DNA from: Fodinibacter sp035633415
Lineage (GTDB): Bacteria > Actinomycetota > Actinomycetes > Actinomycetales > Dermatophilaceae
Assembly (NCBI GenBank): GCA_035633415.1
Contig: DASQEZ010000294.1
Span: 1 to 33,709 of the forward strand
Length of the DNA stretch: 33,709 bases
Direction of reading: 5' to 3'
Of the stretch, positions 30,728-33,709 are shown one piece after another. Positions within the stretch are counted from its first letter, which is position 1, and every line of letters begins with the position of its first letter. Below the pieces are notes generated by a model, which ran no database searches, had not been told where the DNA came from, and saw only the letters and a program-made list of their open reading frames with translations. The position numbers and the translations under genes were made by a program.

Positions 30728-32299
30728 ATGGACGACGTCGCAGGGAACGGAACGACGCTCGACGAGCTCGACGAGGCGGGCCGCAACGCGGTCTTCGACC
30801 GGCTCCAGGCCCAGATGCCCGAGGTGTGGACGGCCATGCGACGCGACGACCCGCGCGAGTCGGTGGTCGTCGTGCCGTCGATGACCCTCGACCGCGTCGT
30901 GACCAACGCCGGGGGGATGAGCCAGGCGCTGGAGGAGCGCTTCCTGTTCTTCCTGCTGCTGCTGCGACAACCCCGGCTGCGGATGGTCTACGTCACCTCA
31001 CAGCCGATCAACCCGCTCATCGTCGACTACTACCTCTCGCTGCTCCCGGGTGTCATCCCCGGTCACGCGCGGTCCCGGCTCTCGCTCGTCTCGGTCGACG
31101 ACTCCGGCCCGGAGCCGCTGGTCGAGAAGATCCTGGCGAGGCCCCGGGTCATCGCGCGGATCCGTGACCTGGTGCCGGAGCGCTCGCTGTCGCACCTGAT
31201 TCCGTACAACACGACCGCCCTGGAGCGCGACCTCGCGCTGCTGCTCGGCATCCCGATGTACGGCGCGGACCCTCGGCTCTTCCCGCTCGGCACGAAGACC
31301 GGGTGCAGGCGGCTGTTCGCCCGCGCGGGGGTCCGGTACCCACCGGGCGTCGAGGACCTGCACACTCGCGACGACCTCGAGGAGGCGCTGGTCGTCCTGC
31401 GAGCCCAGCGACCGGACATCAGGGCCGCGATGGTCAAGCTCAACGAAGGGGTCTCGGGTGCCGGCAACGCCGTCGTCGACCTCGCCGACCTCCCGGCGCC
31501 CGGCAGCCCGGGGGAGCGGGCCGCGCTGGCGGACCGGGTCGAGGAGATGGAGCTCGAGGACACCCGCATCGAGGTGGGGGCCTACCTCGCCAAGCTCGAC
31601 GAGCGCGGCGGCATCGTCGAGGAACGCATCGTCGGTGACGAGCTGCGCAGCCCGAGCGTGCAGATGCGGGTGACCCCGCTGGGCGAGGTCGAGGTGCTGT
31701 CGACGCACGACCAGGTGCTCGGCGGCCCGAGCGGGCAGTCCTACCTCGGGTGCCGGTTCCCCGCCGACCTCGCCTACGCCGCGATGATCACCAGGGACGC
31801 GCAGCGGATCGGTGAGCTGCTCGCGCAGGAGGGCGTCCTCGGGCGGTTCGCCGTCGACTTCGTGACCGTGCGACGGGGCGCGGACTGGGAGGCCGACGCG
31901 ATCGAGGTCAACCTGCGCAAGGGCGGCACGACGCACCCGTTCCTCACGCTGCAGTTCCTCACCGACGGCCGATACGACCCCGGCGCGGGCCGGTTCGTCA
32001 CACCCAGCGGTGAGGAGCGCCACCTCGTGGCGACCGACCACTTCGAGCACGACAGCCTGCGGGCGCTGCGCGTGGAGGACCTGTTCGACCTGCTCGCCCG
32101 CACCGGCCTCAGCTTCGACCAGGCGAGGCAGACGGGTGTCGTCTTCCACATGCTCAGCGCCCTGACCACCTTCGGGCGGGTGGGCATGACGGCGATCGGC
32201 CACACCCCCGCCGACGCCCAGGGGCTCTACGAGGCGGCGGAGCGCGCGCTGCTCGACGAGGCACGGCAGGCAGCGGCCCCGCCGCCGCTGCCTGCCTGA
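30728..32299 (+). CDS. PGM1-related ATP-grasp peptide ligase-like protein
   Basis: A 523-residue soluble enzyme. After an N-terminal domain (about 1-180) comes an ATP-grasp fold: PLGTKTGCRRLFARAGV, the nucleotide-binding MVKLNEGVSGAGNAVVDL (K237 plus Gly loop) and IEVNLRKGGTTHP (E393, N395, metal and phosphate binding). This layout matches proteins annotated as relatives of PGM1, the pheganomycin peptide ligase. PGM1 joins a non-ribosomal amino acid to a ribosomally made peptide; whether this homologue does is unknown. GGAGGTGG lies just before the ATG and only 15 bases separate it from the cyclase gene, so it is the last gene of the signalling operon. It converges on a small Cys-rich gene 7 bases away. 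Confidence 0.85.
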   Translation: MDDVAGNGTTLDELDEAGRNAVFDRLQAQMPEVWTAMRRDDPRESVVVVPSMTLDRVVTNAGGMSQALEERFLFFLLLLRQPRLRMVYVTSQPINPLIVDYYLSLLPGVIPGHARSRLSLVSVDDSGPEPLVEKILARPRVIARIRDLVPERSLSHLIPYNTTALERDLALLLGIPMYGADPRLFPLGTKTGCRRLFARAGVRYPPGVEDLHTRDDLEEALVVLRAQRPDIRAAMVKLNEGVSGAGNAVVDLADLPAPGSPGERAALADRVEEMELEDTRIEVGAYLAKLDERGGIVEERIVGDELRSPSVQMRVTPLGEVEVLSTHDQVLGGPSGQSYLGCRFPADLAYAAMITRDAQRIGELLAQEGVLGRFAVDFVTVRRGADWEADAIEVNLRKGGTTHPFLTLQFLTDGRYDPGAGRFVTPSGEERHLVATDHFEHDSLRALRVEDLFDLLARTGLSFDQARQTGVVFHMLSALTTFGRVGMTAIGHTPADAQGLYEAAERALLDEARQAAAPPPLPA

Positions 32300-32306
32300 G
32301 GACGCG

Positions 32307-32489
32307 TCACGGCGCCAGGGCGTCGGCATGGACCAGCGCCTCGATGACGGCCTGGTGCCAGGTGCGCGGCTCGCGTCCCGTCCGACGCGAGGCGCCGCCG
32401 CAGCCGCACTCCCAGACCCAGCACCCCCGCACGCGGTGCACGCTCGGGTGGTGGTGCGCGGTGTCCCGGTGGCTCCGGTAGGTCCTCAT
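32307..32489 (-). CDS. Small Cys/His-rich protein of unknown function
   Basis: A 60-residue protein. The start is convincing: GGAGGAGG (complement of 32495-32502) lies 5 bases before the ATG. The N-terminal half is basic and His-rich (YRSHRDTAHHHPSVHRVRG), the centre carries CWVWECGCGG (Cys23, Cys28, Cys30), and the C-terminal half looks helical (TWHQAVIEALVHADALA). There is no signal peptide. The Cys and His spacing could hold zinc. It converges on the ATP-grasp ligase gene and is divergent from the Crp-type regulator gene across 143 bases that contain an inverted repeat. I recall similar short 'W-x-C-x-CG' proteins in actinomycetes but no function. A ligase substrate, zinc protein or small regulator are all open. 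Confidence 0.7.
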   Translation of the reverse strand: MRTYRSHRDTAHHHPSVHRVRGCWVWECGCGGASRRTGREPRTWHQAVIEALVHADALAP

Positions 32490-32582
32490 CTCGGCCTCCT
32501 CCCTTGCGATGCGAAGCGGTGCTCCGCCGTCCCTCCACCCTCGCGACCCCGACCGTCGAGGTCTGTTCCCGTCGCGGCGCCC

Positions 32583-32606
32583 GCTGTGTGCTGCTCGTGA
32601 CACAGC
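32583..32606. promoter_or_regulatory. Candidate operator for the Crp-type regulator
   Basis: GCTGTGT (32583-32589) and ACACAGC (32600-32606) form a perfect 7-bp inverted repeat with a 10-base centre. It lies in the 143-base divergent region between the small Cys-rich gene and the Crp gene. The TGTG/CACA core resembles Crp sites, but the spacing is 12 bases between TGTG and CACA, not the canonical 8. Confidence 0.4.
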
Positions 32607-32632
32607 CGTCCGCGGCGTGCTCCACTGTCGAC

Positions 32633-33295
32633 ATGGACTGGGGACTGCTCGGTGGCCTGCCGGAGGCCGAACGCCGGGTCGTCCTGGGCTCGGCCCGCAG
32701 GCGCCGGTTCGCGACGGGGGAGGTCGTCTTCCACGAGGAGGACCTCGCCGACACCGTCCACTTCGTCGCGCAGGGCCACCTCGCGGTCCGGCGCAGCACA
32801 CCGGGCGGAAGCACGGTCATCTTCGCGGTGCTGGGGCCGGGCGAGGCCTTCGGGGAGATGGCGATGCTCGCGTCGCACCCGCGCCGCAGCTCGACCGTGA
32901 CCGCCCTCGAGCCGGCCGTGACACTGAGCCTGGGCTTCGGCGACGTCGACCGGCTCCGGGCGGCGCACCCGGCCGTCGAGCGGCTGCTCGTCGACCTGCT
33001 CGCCCAGCGGGTGCGACGCCTCTCCGACCACCTGCTCGAGGCGCTGCACGTGCCGGCGGACCAGCGGGTGGTCCGGCGCCTGTCAGCGCTCTGCGAGAGC
33101 TACGCGCCCACCGGGGACGCGCGTCCGGCGCTCGTGCCCCTCACCCAGAGCGAGATCGGCGAGCTCGCCGGTGCCGCCCGGCCGACCACGAACCGGGTGC
33201 TGCGAGCACTGGCGAAGGAGGGGGTCGTCGTGCTCCACCGCGGCTCGGTCGAGGTGCGCGACCGCTCCGCCCTGGCCCGCCGAGCGGCGCGGTGA
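32633..33295 (+). CDS. Crp/Fnr-family transcriptional regulator
   Basis: A 220-residue DNA-binding protein. The cyclic-nucleotide-binding beta-roll (about 15-105) has a phosphate cassette with G74-E75 (AFGEMAMLA) and R85-S86-S87 (RRSSTVTALEP), the residues that hold the cyclic phosphate in Crp. A long dimer helix follows (about 112-138). The winged helix-turn-helix is LTQSEIGELAGAARPTTNRVLRALAKEG (about 170-197, read as two halves); the recognition helix has ARPTTNR where E. coli Crp has SRETVGR, so the operator may differ. No Fe-S Cys cluster is present, which argues against an Fnr. ATG at 32633 has no ribosome-binding site, so the message may be leaderless. It follows the cyclase operon, a natural receiver for its product. 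Confidence 0.9.
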   Translation: MDWGLLGGLPEAERRVVLGSARRRRFATGEVVFHEEDLADTVHFVAQGHLAVRRSTPGGSTVIFAVLGPGEAFGEMAMLASHPRRSSTVTALEPAVTLSLGFGDVDRLRAAHPAVERLLVDLLAQRVRRLSDHLLEALHVPADQRVVRRLSALCESYAPTGDARPALVPLTQSEIGELAGAARPTTNRVLRALAKEGVVVLHRGSVEVRDRSALARRAAR

Positions 33296-33301
33296 CTCCG
33301 C

Positions 33302-33709
33302 TCAGCCCTTGACCGCACCCGAGGTGAGGCCGCGCACGAAGAACCGCTGGAGCGAGAAGAACACGATCATCGGCACGATCATCGAGATGAAGGCCGCGGC
33401 CGTCAGCAGCTCCTTGCCCTGACCCTGGGTGCCCAGCAGCTGCTGGACCTGGACGATGACGGTCGAGTTGTCGGCGTTGAGGAACAGCTTGGCGATGAGC
33501 AGGTCGTTCCAGACCCAGAGGAACTGGAGCGTCGCGAAGGCCGCCATCGCCGGCACGGCCATCGGGGCCACCAGCTTCCAGAACGTCTGGTAGTGGCTGC
33601 ACCCGTCGACCTTTGCCGACTCGACGATGCTGACCGGCAGCGTCGCCATGTAGTTGCGCAGGGTGTAGAGCGCCAGCGGCATCCCGAAACCGGTGTGCAG
33701 CAACCAGAC
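33302..33709 (-). CDS. Carbohydrate ABC transporter permease, MalG type (N-terminus outside window)
   Basis: The C-terminal 135 residues of an inner-membrane sugar permease; the coding frame runs off the window edge. The EAA loop that contacts the ATPase is clear: VESAKVDGCSHYQTFWKLVAPM. Membrane segments include FATLQFLWVWNDLL and FISMIVPMIVFFSLQ, and the end FFVRGLTSGAVKG is the usual MalG/SugB-type terminus. It converges on the Crp gene with 6 bases between stops. The second permease and sugar-binding protein should lie beyond the right edge. The sugar is unknown. A trehalose-type LpqY-SugABC system follows the related locus in mycobacteria, but here the strand is opposite. Confidence 0.92.
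   Translation of the reverse strand, partial: VWLLHTGFGMPLALYTLRNYMATLPVSIVESAKVDGCSHYQTFWKLVAPMAVPAMAAFATLQFLWVWNDLLIAKLFLNADNSTVIVQVQQLLGTQGQGKELLTAAAFISMIVPMIVFFSLQRFFVRGLTSGAVKG

Noticed and set aside
32504..32632. A longer N-terminus for the Crp-type regulator.
   Set aside because: It runs through the inverted repeat, has no ribosome-binding site, and the family begins near the ATG at 32633.

Overview
The window is GC-rich DNA (roughly 70% or more) with almost no gaps between genes. Start codons are often GTG, and many neighbouring genes overlap by 4 bases (ATGA or GTGA). Gene content and order point to an actinomycete. A DUF3117 gene, then a divergent O-methyltransferase, sigE-rseA-htrA-tatB, then mrp, a DUF1003 gene and an MgtE-N/CBS gene match, from memory, the Mycobacterium tuberculosis Rv1211 and Rv1220c-Rv1232c neighbourhood. 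The style suggests Micrococcales, perhaps Intrasporangiaceae; that is inference. No rRNA, tRNA, insertion sequence, prophage or CRISPR array was seen. No gap between genes reaches 300 bases; the longest is 190 bases (19408-19597).

Layout. 1-2901: two overlapping GT-C-type membrane proteins, the first cut by the window edge. 3036-5191: DUF3117 protein, a strong hairpin, leucyl aminopeptidase and a coupled small protein. 5207-9151: divergent O-methyltransferase and the cell-envelope stress operon sigE-rseA-htrA, followed by tatB; a good ECF-type promoter lies before sigE. 9173-12780 (minus): Mrp ATPase, DUF1003 membrane protein, detached MgtE-N/CBS sensor, hypothetical protein. 12949-14903: two CoA-ester lyases, the first of the Chloroflexus malyl-CoA lyase type. 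15034-18524: L,D-transpeptidase lipoprotein, membrane protein, DUF4239 protein and a Gfo/Idh/MocA oxidoreductase. 18553-22337: RIO-type kinase, cytochrome P450, divergent acyl-CoA dehydrogenase. 22369-25753: two tandem paralogues fusing cell-wall-binding repeats to a VanY-type D,D-carboxypeptidase. 25828-26427: general-stress-type membrane protein.

26554-33295 is the most unusual part. One tightly packed operon encodes a GAF-GAF hybrid histidine kinase with two receivers, a single-domain receiver, a receiver-cyclase fusion and a PGM1-type ATP-grasp ligase. Converging on it is a 60-residue Cys/His-rich protein, and divergent from that is a Crp/Fnr regulator whose nucleotide-binding cassette looks intact. 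I infer a phosphorelay feeding a cyclic nucleotide signal to Crp, with a peptide-ligase-like enzyme as an output. I do not know this arrangement as a described system. The window ends in the C-terminal part of a MalG-type sugar ABC permease.

A second signal spans the whole window: the heptamer GGATGCC/GGCATCC occurs about 30 times by eye, and four times as close inverted pairs, including an 18-bp perfect palindrome.
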